A stretch of DNA of 63,921 nt, from positions 1 to 63,921 of the forward strand of contig CAJUFE010000024.1 in NCBI GenBank assembly GCA_910585635.1, given 5' to 3'. The notes under the pieces were generated by a model. It ran no database searches and was not told the origin of the DNA. It saw nothing but the letters and a program-made list of their open reading frames with translations. This document shows, piece after piece, positions 17,364 through 27,342 of the stretch. Every line of letters starts with the position of its first letter. Within the stretch, counting starts at the first letter, position 1. Origin of the DNA: an uncultured Lachnospiraceae bacterium (GTDB lineage: Bacteria; Bacillota; Clostridia; Lachnospirales; Lachnospiraceae). Made by a program: the position numbers and the translations under genes.

Positions 17364-18910
17364 CTGATCATCCTTTCCAGATCAAATCTACCTTTTGTAA
17401 CTTTATCAGCTAAAATAACACTCTCATAAAATTCTTTTCTCTTACGGTATGCAAAATAAAACAATACATTTGGTACGATACAACAAATGATCCCCCTAGC
17501 AAGCAAAGTGAGCATTAATGGTAGATCAGTAAGACTGCAGATCAAATAGGTCAATGCACCGCTTAAAATAACGTAAACACAATTTATCAGTAATCTTTTT
17601 AAATATGGGAGCAAATACCTTCTATCAAAAATAACCGTAAAAAGATTATGTAATAGCCATGGTCCGCCCACGCATATGATCGCTAATACTGTCGAAAGGA
17701 TAACACCATAAATACCTATAGTCTGTACCAGGATCAGATTTAAGAATAAGTTCACAAGTGAAGCTGCTAATGGTCGGAATCGATCTTCATGCCACATGCC
17801 AGAAGCATCTTTATACAGATTGAGCAATGCATTGATCTGCCTTATAAAAAAATATGCGGTAAAACATATAACTGCGGACAGATCTAACATCAGCTCCTCA
17901 CCTACCCAACATTCCATAAATGGTTGATATAAGCATAATAAACATGTAGCACAGAAGCCGCTGATCCAACATATTATGAAGGTAAATTTATTTAAGTCTT
18001 CATAATTCTTATTTTTCGTTTCAGCTACAATACTATTACCTATACCAGCTGTGCAGGCATTAAGGATCACAGTGATAAATCCTGTTATCGCATTTAAGAT
18101 ATAAAAATAATTCTGATATATCGCAAGGGTCGTTAACCCTAAAAATGCCGATATCACGATCGTATCTGCCGAATCATAGATCACGCCTCCTATCCTGGAG
18201 GTAAACAGGTCCTTTATCCTTAGATTTATTTGTTTTACTTCTTCTCTTTCAACTTTTCCAATTGGCTTAAATTGCGGATATAATTTATTAGCGTGATATG
18301 CCGTAAGAACATTCGTTAACGCTTGTGATAAAAAAGCAACGATCACATATAAATAGTAATCCCTCCAAAAGATCAACACTGCCAATTGCAAAAAATACTG
18401 TATAGAGCTTGTAACTATAGATACCTTGCTAACAATATCAGTCCTCTGAAAAGCATGCAAAATGCTATTTTTATACGCAAATAACCAATAGGACAAAACC
18501 GTGGCACTAAGATTTAGTAAGTATAGGATATAGATATTGATATCATTTGGGACATCCCCGGATATCAATCGCGGGATAAACGGAGTAAGGATCACGCCCA
18601 CAGCTGCGATCGACAGTCCGATCATCCTGTAATATATCTTATATAACCTCATCAATGCACATATTTTCTTTGTATCATCATCAACTATAGGCTTATACAT
18701 ACTAAATATCATTGCAGACCCCACACCAAGCTCTGCCAAATTTAAAACTGATAATATAGATGTAAATAAACCACTTAACCCCAAATATCGCACTCCCATG
18801 AAATAGATCATGGCTGTACGCATAAGGAAAGGAACAAGTAACTGATATATCCTTAGGATAATACCAAATATAATATTCCGTATAGCGTTTTTTGTCCTCT
18901 CTATTTTCAC
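17360..18910 (-). CDS. Wzx-type polysaccharide flippase
   Basis: A 516-residue membrane protein with about 14 hydrophobic segments of the MATE/MVF superfamily. 'MGVRYLGLSGLFTSILSVLN' near residue 40 and 'ELGVGSAMIFSMYKPI' after it are typical of Wzx from Firmicutes. It would flip the lipid-linked repeat unit built by the neighbouring transferases. It overlaps its neighbours on both sides by 4 bases, so it is inside a tightly coupled operon. Confidence 0.93.
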   Translation of the reverse strand: MKIERTKNAIRNIIFGIILRIYQLLVPFLMRTAMIYFMGVRYLGLSGLFTSILSVLNLAELGVGSAMIFSMYKPIVDDDTKKICALMRLYKIYYRMIGLSIAAVGVILTPFIPRLISGDVPNDINIYILYLLNLSATVLSYWLFAYKNSILHAFQRTDIVSKVSIVTSSIQYFLQLAVLIFWRDYYLYVIVAFLSQALTNVLTAYHANKLYPQFKPIGKVEREEVKQINLRIKDLFTSRIGGVIYDSADTIVISAFLGLTTLAIYQNYFYILNAITGFITVILNACTAGIGNSIVAETKNKNYEDLNKFTFIICWISGFCATCLLCLYQPFMECWVGEELMLDLSAVICFTAYFFIRQINALLNLYKDASGMWHEDRFRPLAASLVNLFLNLILVQTIGIYGVILSTVLAIICVGGPWLLHNLFTVIFDRRYLLPYLKRLLINCVYVILSGALTYLICSLTDLPLMLTLLARGIICCIVPNVLFYFAYRKRKEFYESVILADKVTKGRFDLERMIR

Positions 18911-20121
18911 TCTTCAACCTCTTGAGATCTCAATGCGCTATTTAAGTATTCCTTTGAACGATCGATCCTCTCAGATAATATCCCTCCATAATGGACTGGC
19001 CTTACATGTAAACGTGTAAATCTTGCAAAAGCACTATCCAGGTCATCATGGTCTAACATATTCTCCTCGACTTTCATCATCCTGAGCAAACTAGTCAACC
19101 TGGCATTTAGATCACATGTGGTAGGATCCTTAAATCTTTCGACCGTATAAAACTCCTTCCCGAATATCAACGAAAAGGCGGCACCATGAAAAGAATCCGT
19201 GATCACTAACTCACAATTACAAAATAATGCGATAAAATCATATGGATCTATATCGATCAATGGCTCACCAAACATTAGATCTTCTATGCAAAATCCATTA
19301 GCGTGAGCTATGTTAAATATTTTAATCCCCAAATATCGGGCTATCCAAGATGCCAATGTTCTATATTTCTCCTCACGACCCAAGAAGTAAGTTAATATGT
19401 ATGGTCCATCCATTTGACTAAACCGCGAATGTATGGACGTGTTTTTCCACTCTTCTCTTGTTAGCAAAAAAACCGGATCCACAACATGGTAGATCTTTTT
19501 TCCGATATTAAGCGTATCCAAAAGATCTTTACCTATATCTTCTCTAACTGATATTGATGAAAAGTCACTCAAAGCCGAACGGATCAGCTCTTTTTGGATA
19601 TCTCGCAAAAAATACATAGGGATGCTTGGTGCGTAAGCGATCTTTGTTTTGTCTTCTACGAACGTTAACCAGTAACCTTTCTGGAGTTCTTCCGTTTCAG
19701 CAATATTCCAGACCAAGTCGCTCCCGCAGATAAAAATATCATATAGATCCACACATCTCCGAACATTTGCATCATTTAATACGTGATCCGTATGAGTTAT
19801 CGCCACTTCTCTAAACTTTTCAAATGATCGGTCTCTACTTTTGATCTTATCGACCAGGTCTTTATTTAATCCCATCAAGAGATATCTTCTCAACTTCTTA
19901 TATGACCTTTTATCTCCTAACCTTCTAACTTTACCCAAAAAAGATCTTACTCCATGATCATCCTCTGGGGAGAAAACAATATATTTATCTTCATATGAAG
20001 CTGTTGTAACATCATATCCCAAAGTTTTTATATATTTCTGTAATGCGTATGCTTGAAGGACCCCGCCATAATTATTATTTTTATAATACGTCGTAAAGAT
20101 AATGACCTTTTTATCATCCAT
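18907..20121 (-). CDS. Polysaccharide pyruvyl transferase family protein
   Basis: 404 residues of the CsaB/WcaK type. 'NNYGGVLQAYALQKYI' at the N terminus is the glycine-rich family start, 'FICGSDLVWN' is in the middle, and 'VITDSFHGAAFSLIFGKEFY' carries the conserved SFH near residue 300. It adds pyruvate ketals from phosphoenolpyruvate to sugars, giving the polymer a negative charge. The FrhB-like and ferredoxin genes close by are commonly seen with this family. Confidence 0.92.
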   Translation of the reverse strand: MDDKKVIIFTTYYKNNNYGGVLQAYALQKYIKTLGYDVTTASYEDKYIVFSPEDDHGVRSFLGKVRRLGDKRSYKKLRRYLLMGLNKDLVDKIKSRDRSFEKFREVAITHTDHVLNDANVRRCVDLYDIFICGSDLVWNIAETEELQKGYWLTFVEDKTKIAYAPSIPMYFLRDIQKELIRSALSDFSSISVREDIGKDLLDTLNIGKKIYHVVDPVFLLTREEWKNTSIHSRFSQMDGPYILTYFLGREEKYRTLASWIARYLGIKIFNIAHANGFCIEDLMFGEPLIDIDPYDFIALFCNCELVITDSFHGAAFSLIFGKEFYTVERFKDPTTCDLNARLTSLLRMMKVEENMLDHDDLDSAFARFTRLHVRPVHYGGILSERIDRSKEYLNSALRSQEVEE

Positions 20122-20123
20122 TT

Positions 20124-20927
20124 TTAGTGTCCTTTTACCATTTCCTTGCCTATCTTATTTAACATGAACCCGATCCACTTTAAAGCTCCCATCTTTTTTA
20201 TCCTCATGCTGTTCCTACAAAAAAAAGAGCCTAGACCATCCCCAAATATCTTCACATATTTTGATCTTATCCTTTCATATTCTATCTCTTTTTTGTCTTT
20301 CGACCTTAACCATGAACCATCAAAATGATGGACTGAATATGTCTTTTCTGTTATGCCACTTCCATCCACACACTTTTGCGGGGAAAAATATTCAGAGCTA
20401 TAGATCATAAAACCATCAATATCCTTCGTTTCTTTATTATCAAGTTTTACTTTTTCAGATCCAAATATCTGCTTTAATACTACAGTATTGGGTTCCAGAT
20501 CATAAAAACCGTAGTTTGTAAAAAAACTCCTATCTTTATAATGATCAAAGAACTTCTGGATAACTACGCTCCCCTTCTCAGCTGCAATCACACAGGTGCC
20601 AGGAATATTATCATCTTCCATCCCGACAAAACCTTTGCTGTCTAACAGATCATCAAATGATCTGATCATCGATACGTCTGTATCTAAATATATCCCACCA
20701 TATTTTAATAAAGCATACAAACGAACATAGTCACTTACATAGGCATATTTTTTTGCTCTATATGCTTCAGACGTATATCGAACAGAATGCACATCAAAAT
20801 TGTCCTCATCCCAAAGCATGATCTCATAATCTGGAAGTACATCCTCCCATGTCTGTATACACTTTTTATTTAATTGGCTCATTTCTCCTCTTCCGAACCA
20901 ACAATAATGGATCATCTTTGGGATCAT
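20124..20927 (-). CDS. Glycosyltransferase family 32 (DXD sugar-binding)
   Basis: 267 residues. It starts with 'IPKMIHYCWFGRG', has 'YAYVSDYVRLYALLKYGGIY' followed by 'LDTDV' (the DXD metal/sugar-nucleotide motif), and matches the length of capsular GT32 enzymes. A cytoplasmic transferase, likely adding one hexose to the lipid-linked unit. It overlaps the next upstream gene by 4 bases. Confidence 0.92.
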   Translation of the reverse strand: MIPKMIHYCWFGRGEMSQLNKKCIQTWEDVLPDYEIMLWDEDNFDVHSVRYTSEAYRAKKYAYVSDYVRLYALLKYGGIYLDTDVSMIRSFDDLLDSKGFVGMEDDNIPGTCVIAAEKGSVVIQKFFDHYKDRSFFTNYGFYDLEPNTVVLKQIFGSEKVKLDNKETKDIDGFMIYSSEYFSPQKCVDGSGITEKTYSVHHFDGSWLRSKDKKEIEYERIRSKYVKIFGDGLGSFFCRNSMRIKKMGALKWIGFMLNKIGKEMVKGH

Positions 20928-22111
20928 ATACCTCTCCTATAAAACCAGTCTGCCGTCGCTATCACCCGTTTGATCTTAATGATCATCCTTCTAAATAACT
21001 TTGACCGTAGATTTTCTTTCCTGCCCTGATATGGATCTTTGATCGCGTCGATACAAATAGCTATGATCCTGTTGATCTGCTCATCCTTATCGTATCTTTT
21101 TTGATACATTTTCTTTGAAGCGGCCGCCATCATCGCTCTTTTTTCTGGATGATCGATCAGCATTTTCATTGCAGTAGCATACTCCTCAACATCCTTACAG
21201 ATGAATCCATTATCATGGATCACTTCAAGATGACCATTATATTTATCTGATGGGTGCGATATTATAGGCAACCCAAAATACATGGCCTCAGCTAAAGCTG
21301 TAGAATTCAATTCGCCATCATACCGTCCATGTGCATAAATATCGATCCCTTCCAAAAAACTATAAATTGTATCAATACTGTCGGTAGAAGGGATATGATA
21401 GAATTTTTTCAATCCTAACCTCTTTGCTTGTTCACAATATCTTTGACTGCCGCCACATAAGAGAAATACCGTATTTGGATCTTCAATCTTGCTATACGCC
21501 GCAAGTGGTATATCGGAAAATATAGGATCGTTTTCTCTTTGATGTAAGCCAAACACGATCATATCCTCAGAAATTAAAAATTGCTTGCGGATATCTTTTT
21601 TCCTATAGTCTTGTATTTCTATTGGATGAGATATCATTACAGACCTCGAATCATCCCCTCCCTTTTTTTCCCATATATCTCTGCTAAATTCTGAGATATG
21701 CAGCACCCTTGAAATGTTATATTGATCATCGACACCGCTAACATAGTGGATCGACTGTAAAATAGGGGTATCAGTAATATTGATCAACGGATCCTCCGGA
21801 AGACCACAACTACCTGTAATGATCAGATCATATTTTTTTTCATACACATTAAAGAATGTACTATTCTTTTGGAATATACACCTATATTTCGAAATGATCT
21901 CATCAACTTGATATGTGATCAAATCCACATCATGCGCTATTAGATAGTTTCTTCTTTCACGACTGACTCTTTTATCATCATTGTCAATATAATAATAGTC
22001 AACCAAGAACTTGCTTTTAGGAAGTAATGCTGCCGTTGTCTGTAAAAATTTTTCAGTTCCACCTTTGTCCATTCCGTAGCTGGTAATAAATGCTATCTTT
22101 ATCATTATCAT
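20924..22111 (-). CDS. Glycosyltransferase family 4
   Basis: 395 residues, GT-B fold. 'ITSYGMDKGGTEKFLQTTAA' is the N-terminal glycine-rich loop, and 'ALAEAMYFGLPIISHPSDK' carries the C-terminal EX7E-like motif that binds the nucleotide sugar. 'DIYAHGR' precedes it. The N terminus may start at the internal ATG two codons later (22105). The stop overlaps the GT32 start, and the gene starts exactly after the previous gene. Confidence 0.9.
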   Translation of the reverse strand: MIMIKIAFITSYGMDKGGTEKFLQTTAALLPKSKFLVDYYYIDNDDKRVSRERRNYLIAHDVDLITYQVDEIISKYRCIFQKNSTFFNVYEKKYDLIITGSCGLPEDPLINITDTPILQSIHYVSGVDDQYNISRVLHISEFSRDIWEKKGGDDSRSVMISHPIEIQDYRKKDIRKQFLISEDMIVFGLHQRENDPIFSDIPLAAYSKIEDPNTVFLLCGGSQRYCEQAKRLGLKKFYHIPSTDSIDTIYSFLEGIDIYAHGRYDGELNSTALAEAMYFGLPIISHPSDKYNGHLEVIHDNGFICKDVEEYATAMKMLIDHPEKRAMMAAASKKMYQKRYDKDEQINRIIAICIDAIKDPYQGRKENLRSKLFRRMIIKIKRVIATADWFYRRGI

Positions 22112-23203
22112 TTACCTTTTATCTTTGATAAGATCATCTAGCTTTTGGCATATCGATCCCCAAGAAAATTTTGATCCACCAAATCGCGAAATAGCCTCGT
22201 GATCGATATAAATATTTGTTGTTTCAAGCATCTTACACGCTAGATCATTGCAGTTTTCACTCTCAAATATCATCCCGCATTTTCTGTCATTAATAAAATC
22301 ATTGGCAGGTGGTATTTTATCTGATAAGATCAGATAATCCCCCGCGCAAAGTGCCTCAACTGCCACTATCCCAAAACTTTCCCATCTTGAAGGAAGTACA
22401 AAAACTGAAGCACCGGAATAGACCTCCATCAGTTTTTTTCTATCAATGATCTCCCCAAGATATCGTATCCTTGCTTTCATCTCTGGTTTTTCAGCATATA
22501 TATCATTTAATCTATCGGAAAAACCAACAGTTGCTGGTCCTGCTAAGATAAGATCCCAATCTGTCTGATCGCAGATGGATAAAAAAGCATCGATCAATAA
22601 TCCTGTGTTTTTCTGCTTTGTTCCCAATCTACCTATCGATAAGAAATTATGCTTACCTGTATTGCTTGTAATATCACAATCCATATAACAGCCATTAGGT
22701 ATGTACTCTACATCGACATTATATTTCTCTGAAAATCGATCAGCTATCTCTCGGCTCTCTGCTGAAATGATATCGATCTTTTTCAGCAAGGATCTTCTCA
22801 CAAGATGATCCAGCCCACGATAGGATTCTAATAACTGGATCCCATTATAATCCAGGTCCAACTTTAAATATGATACTCCCGCTCTATTGATCATCTTATA
22901 AAAAAACAAAGCTATTAACGTGTTTGAAAGTGATGGATGATACATATTTAATACATCTATTTTTTTCCCTTTTTTGATCAAATACAATAGAACTTTACCC
23001 AAAGGAAACCCTTTGTGGATAAATTCCAAAGAAAGATGCTCACTACAGTTATCCATATTTGAATAGTTTTCTTCATTGCAAAATGTTACTAAAGTGCTCT
23101 TATATCCATACTTCTTATCCATAGTGTAAGGTATCATACCCACATCTTTTATCAGATCAACATTCTTTGATATAACATGTATAGTAACAAAATCCATTGA
23201 CAT
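22112..23203 (-). CDS. Glycosyltransferase family 4
   Basis: 363 residues, GT-B fold. 'FLSIGRLGTKQKNTGLLIDA' opens the C-terminal domain, and 'VLPSRWESFGIVAVEALCAG' is the classic GT4 EX7E motif. The N-terminal domain is more diverged than in its neighbour. It abuts the downstream GT4 gene. Donor and acceptor sugars cannot be assigned. Confidence 0.92.
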   Translation of the reverse strand: MSMDFVTIHVISKNVDLIKDVGMIPYTMDKKYGYKSTLVTFCNEENYSNMDNCSEHLSLEFIHKGFPLGKVLLYLIKKGKKIDVLNMYHPSLSNTLIALFFYKMINRAGVSYLKLDLDYNGIQLLESYRGLDHLVRRSLLKKIDIISAESREIADRFSEKYNVDVEYIPNGCYMDCDITSNTGKHNFLSIGRLGTKQKNTGLLIDAFLSICDQTDWDLILAGPATVGFSDRLNDIYAEKPEMKARIRYLGEIIDRKKLMEVYSGASVFVLPSRWESFGIVAVEALCAGDYLILSDKIPPANDFINDRKCGMIFESENCNDLACKMLETTNIYIDHEAISRFGGSKFSWGSICQKLDDLIKDKR

Positions 23204-23253
23204 CCATACACCTCATCAATATCGCTAATACAAACTATATCCATATCATTGTC

Positions 23254-24444
23254 TTATTTTTTCACAGGTTCTAAGATCACAGGAACAGAATCTGCGACAG
23301 CTAATATCAAGAAAATCACTTGCGTATAAATAAATATCGGAGCTTCAAAAACAGCATCTAGTGCATATAGCAATAAAGAAAGGATCAGTGCAAATGCAAT
23401 ATTGCTATCAGAATACTTCTTTATTTTTCCAGCCGGCATAAAAAACAGTAATATATAAATGATCAGGAGGCATACTCCGCCATCTACAAGAAGCTCCATT
23501 ATCTCATTATGCGCATATACACGCGCTCCCCATATGCGGATATGTTCAGACCCCGCCTTATATATCCCATAACCCACAAAAGGCCTTTTTTTGAATAACT
23601 TTAGTGCTTCATCCCAAATAAATGTTCTCCCAGTAAATGTAAACAAATCTCTAGAAGAAAAATTCGAATAGATACCCATGTTTTTTATCAAGACATTTTG
23701 TAACCTATATAAAACGACCACAAAGAACAAACCTAACTGCAAGATGATGGGATAGATATATTTTAAATATTGCCTTTTGTAGACCATCTTAAATAAAACC
23801 AGGATCAATGCCAATAACCCAATATTTCTTGTTGTCTCAGACTCTAACAAAGATCCAGTAATAGCCACCAAAAAAGATGCTAAAACACATCGCGCTCCAA
23901 TCTTTTTATAACGGTGGATCTCTTTCAACATTTGAAACAAGAGATATAAGATCATAAAACATGCAGCAGCATTTTTCGCTCCTAAAAGATACGTTTGTCT
24001 TAACACAAATAAATCTGGAACAATGACCCTTAGCCCCAGGTTGATATATGTATATAAGCTAAAGACAAAGCAGAAAATATCGATCGTTTTATTTACATTT
24101 TTTTGTATCATGACCTCATAAAGCATAGTGGTCGTCATGCACAGCACAGCCTTTGTTATCAATTGCAGTATATCCTTAATATCAAAGGAATACAGAACAG
24201 TTAAAACAAGCCAAATGATCCAAAACACAGCCTGTCCAAAAACAAAATGTGATATCCTTTTTTTATCGTTAAAATACAATTTAACAACCACAACAAAAGA
24301 AGTTACCCGTGCAATATTATATAGTATCTTTAAGATCGGTATCCTATTAAATGATATTGGTTGAAAAACAGCAGCTATGATAACCGCATAAAGCAGATCT
24401 GTATAACTGATCTTTGACCGGATACTGTATTTTATATATTTCAT
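23254..24444 (-). CDS. Wzy-type O-antigen polymerase/ligase family protein
   Basis: A 396-residue integral membrane protein with about 11 spans and a large loop carrying the Wzy_C signature 'FTGRTFIWDEALKLFKKRPF' plus 'VGYG' and 'AHNEIMELLVDGG'. It would join flipped repeat units into a polymer on the outer face. This is the only polymerase candidate in the window, so the locus appears Wzx/Wzy-dependent. Confidence 0.9.
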   Translation of the reverse strand: MKYIKYSIRSKISYTDLLYAVIIAAVFQPISFNRIPILKILYNIARVTSFVVVVKLYFNDKKRISHFVFGQAVFWIIWLVLTVLYSFDIKDILQLITKAVLCMTTTMLYEVMIQKNVNKTIDIFCFVFSLYTYINLGLRVIVPDLFVLRQTYLLGAKNAAACFMILYLLFQMLKEIHRYKKIGARCVLASFLVAITGSLLESETTRNIGLLALILVLFKMVYKRQYLKYIYPIILQLGLFFVVVLYRLQNVLIKNMGIYSNFSSRDLFTFTGRTFIWDEALKLFKKRPFVGYGIYKAGSEHIRIWGARVYAHNEIMELLVDGGVCLLIIYILLFFMPAGKIKKYSDSNIAFALILSLLLYALDAVFEAPIFIYTQVIFLILAVADSVPVILEPVKK

Positions 24445-24453
24445 CGAGCGTCC

Positions 24454-25371
24454 TCAAACTTCTATTTTTACCCATCCATCTATATACACATCTGAATGAT
24501 CCTGTTTCTCGTTCGTCCATATGCTTGGAGCGACCACGATCTTATCCTCACTTTTCGACAGATATTGCGCCCACCAGCTAAAACTGCTATTTGATAAAAT
24601 AAAATGCTTACACTTTATCATTAGATCAAGATCATCTATATCTGTACCTTTAGTATCAACATAATATATCCTTGCCTGATCTTCTAAATTGTAATTATTT
24701 TTTATCCAGATAATATCTTTTGTCGAATTGGTAAAGACAAAAAAAATAGGATCGTCAACCTTTTCTTTTATATAGCTTATAGCTTTTATATAATATTGTT
24801 CGTCGCAGATCAACAAAGAACTTCTCCACTGATCTGACGTGTAATCGCCCCTTCGTATATGCAAGCAGATCGAATCCGACTCCATGATCTCTTTCTCTAT
24901 AACCTGGATCACACTACTCTTTTTTTCACAAGTCTTGGGTAATAATGATCCTCGCAGTTCGTCTGCATATCTCCCAAAATATTTCACAGATTGAAAATAT
25001 CCATCTATGTTTTTTATCCATTTTTTCGAACTAGGATAACCCTGATATCTATATATCTCATCTGTAACGTACATCCCATGTTTCGCCATTGATCTTAATG
25101 ACACTCTGTCTTTGCCTATGATCTTTTTTAGTATCTCCTTTTTCAGTTTTAAAAAAAGCGACAAGACATTGTCAACAAGTATTGGAAGTACAATAAACTG
25201 ACCATCGCACATTAATTTCTTTAAGCATATCCCTCTGTTGACCGGCTCGCGTCTTTGATAAAAAGTTGACAAAAATATTTTTTCATTGTTATATCTTTTC
25301 GAAAGATTATAGGCATAGGCAAATTGGAACATCTGATTTCCCAATCCGCCTCTCAGATCAAGGATGATCAT
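24454..25371 (-). CDS. GT11 family alpha-1,2-fucosyltransferase-like protein
   Basis: 305 residues. The N terminus 'LRGGLGNQMFQFAYA' is the GT11 start. 'CLHIRRGDY' is the GDP-fucose binding motif I (HxRRxD). 'SNSSFSWWAQYLS' is motif III. All key motifs of bacterial FutC/WcfW-type enzymes are intact. It predicts a fucosylated (or closely related deoxyhexose) surface glycan. No GDP-fucose synthesis genes are in the window, so the donor comes from elsewhere. Its stop shares one base with the adjacent GT2 gene start. Confidence 0.92.
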   Translation of the reverse strand: MIILDLRGGLGNQMFQFAYAYNLSKRYNNEKIFLSTFYQRREPVNRGICLKKLMCDGQFIVLPILVDNVLSLFLKLKKEILKKIIGKDRVSLRSMAKHGMYVTDEIYRYQGYPSSKKWIKNIDGYFQSVKYFGRYADELRGSLLPKTCEKKSSVIQVIEKEIMESDSICLHIRRGDYTSDQWRSSLLICDEQYYIKAISYIKEKVDDPIFFVFTNSTKDIIWIKNNYNLEDQARIYYVDTKGTDIDDLDLMIKCKHFILSNSSFSWWAQYLSKSEDKIVVAPSIWTNEKQDHSDVYIDGWVKIEV

Positions 25372-26405
25372 TAACTCACCTCTTTATTGTGATTTATGAT
25401 AATGCGTTTTAGATGCTCTTTTAACCAAAAAAATAGACATATCACCGATGGCGAGCCAAGTCCAAAAATAAAAGCGTATATTTTATCCATCCATGTCTTT
25501 GGACCGTTTTCTTTAGACATTCGTCTGAATATCTCACATTCACCTCTGTCGATCAGGCCATGCACATGATCCATTTTTTCTCTCCAAGAAAATGGACAAT
25601 CATTTAGGAACATATTCTTTACTATCATGATACAATTATTCGCTTTAATGTCCATGGATCTCTTCTTCCATATATCTTCATATGCGGGATACATAGTAAA
25701 TGTCTTAAGTAATATACGCTCTTGTAGTTCAACTGTTTTTTCTATATTTTTCACATATCTTTTGGACAAAGAATCTTCATTTATATTCTGTACAATATAT
25801 CGAGATCTGGAAACCTTTGCTATTGAACAACTATTGAGTAATACGGTATGCGTAAATATAAAATCTTCCGCCAGATCTATATTTTCAATAAATCTAATGC
25901 CATTATCAATGATCGTCTTCAATCTATATAATTTGCCAACAGCGCTTCCTAGCCTTATAAAAAAAGCATTTCTTCCTATCTCATCTTTTGTGTCTGCATA
26001 AAGATCAGATACTTCCGCAAATGCATTCCTTATAGCGGATGTGCCGTTTTCATCGATGATCTCGCTTGCAACGATATCCAATGAATGCTTTTTATCTGCA
26101 TCGATCAGTGATCCAAACGTGTCGTTTTCTATATGATCATCAGAATCGATAAAGTATAGATATTCCCCTTGAGCATTATCGATCCCCACATTTCTCGCCT
26201 TTGAGACCCCGGCGTTTTTTTGATGGATACATTTGATATAGTTATACCTTTTAGTATATTTTTTTATTATATCTGCTGTACCGTCCGTAGATCCATCATC
26301 CACGATAATGATCTCAAGATCTTTATATGTTTGCTCTATAACACTATCCAAGCATTTATATAACGTCTTTTCCGCATTATAAGCCGGAATGATCACACTG
26401 ATCAA
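25371..26405 (-). CDS. Glycosyltransferase family 2
   Basis: 344 residues, GT-A fold. 'VIIPAYNAEKTLYKCLDSVI' at the N terminus, 'IIVDDGSTDGT', then 'YLYFIDSDDHI' (DxD) near residue 90. A hydrophobic stretch near the C terminus ('YAFIFGLGSPSVICLFFW') may anchor it to the membrane. Typical capsular transferase; sugar unknown. Confidence 0.92.
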   Translation of the reverse strand: MISVIIPAYNAEKTLYKCLDSVIEQTYKDLEIIIVDDGSTDGTADIIKKYTKRYNYIKCIHQKNAGVSKARNVGIDNAQGEYLYFIDSDDHIENDTFGSLIDADKKHSLDIVASEIIDENGTSAIRNAFAEVSDLYADTKDEIGRNAFFIRLGSAVGKLYRLKTIIDNGIRFIENIDLAEDFIFTHTVLLNSCSIAKVSRSRYIVQNINEDSLSKRYVKNIEKTVELQERILLKTFTMYPAYEDIWKKRSMDIKANNCIMIVKNMFLNDCPFSWREKMDHVHGLIDRGECEIFRRMSKENGPKTWMDKIYAFIFGLGSPSVICLFFWLKEHLKRIIINHNKEVS

Positions 26406-26455
26406 AACCCTTACACTCCCTTTACCTTCTTAAGGAACCTATACCTTTAAATATT

Positions 26456-27310
26456 TTATTTTAGATCACCTGTCCCTTTATATCTGATACCAGTAATCTT
26501 ACACTCATATATTTTTGCATCGACCAGATATCTGTACCAGTAAGCTTGTAAAAAGGCATATATTTGCCCTTCTCTACCATCCAAAAACCCCAATTTCAGA
26601 TAGTATCGATAAATATAGTATAAATGTGCTCTTATTTTTAAAGGTATCTTATAATATATATTCATTTTTAGCCAAGTCTTTTGATCTAGCTTATCTCGAT
26701 TTTTTAATCTCTCTAGATTTTCAAAATAATCTACTGTTTCTCTGCTAGAGTACCAATTATGTTTATTTATAAAATACTCAAGATCTTTAAAATCAAAATG
26801 GAGACAATCCGTTTTCATCTCAACCGTTTTACCAGATCTTAGCACGATATGTTCATCCATATTCCGATCTTCAATAAAACCGGATCTTGTTTTATAACAG
26901 CTCAGTTTCTTCCATGGATATACTCCGCCATGATATAGATCTTTCCCAAGAAAATTTTTTCTAAATCTCAGCACGATCCCCGAAACATCCGTATTTTCAT
27001 GGTGGGTACATAACCGTTCTAGTTCTTTTGCTGATCCCTTTGTCAATCGTTCATCTGCATCAATCCTCAATGTCCAGACTGTATCTTGTCCAGAAACTTG
27101 TACTCCATATTGATATTGCTTAGAATAGTTTTCAAATGGATGCTTATATACGATCGCTCCTTCTTCTTCTGCTAGCTCCACTGTTTTATCTGTGCTAAAA
27201 CTATCAACAACGATCACCTTTTTTACAACTGCTTTTATCGAACGGATACAATCAACAATGTTGATCTCTTCATTTTTTGTTAAAATGATCGCCGTGATAT
27301 CTGCTGCCAT
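26456..27310 (-). CDS. Glycosyltransferase family 2 (WaaE/KdtX-like)
   Basis: 284 residues. 'AIILTKNEEINIVDCIRSIK' and 'VVDSFSTDKTVE' are typical of the WaaE-type subgroup, with 'LRIDADERLT' as the metal-binding motif. The C-terminal region contains basic and aromatic residues but no clear membrane span. It probably transfers a hexose in repeat-unit assembly. Confidence 0.9.
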   Translation of the reverse strand: MAADITAIILTKNEEINIVDCIRSIKAVVKKVIVVDSFSTDKTVELAEEEGAIVYKHPFENYSKQYQYGVQVSGQDTVWTLRIDADERLTKGSAKELERLCTHHENTDVSGIVLRFRKNFLGKDLYHGGVYPWKKLSCYKTRSGFIEDRNMDEHIVLRSGKTVEMKTDCLHFDFKDLEYFINKHNWYSSRETVDYFENLERLKNRDKLDQKTWLKMNIYYKIPLKIRAHLYYIYRYYLKLGFLDGREGQIYAFLQAYWYRYLVDAKIYECKITGIRYKGTGDLK

Positions 27311-27342
27311 GACCCCTCCATCAACTATGCTATCTTTTCATC

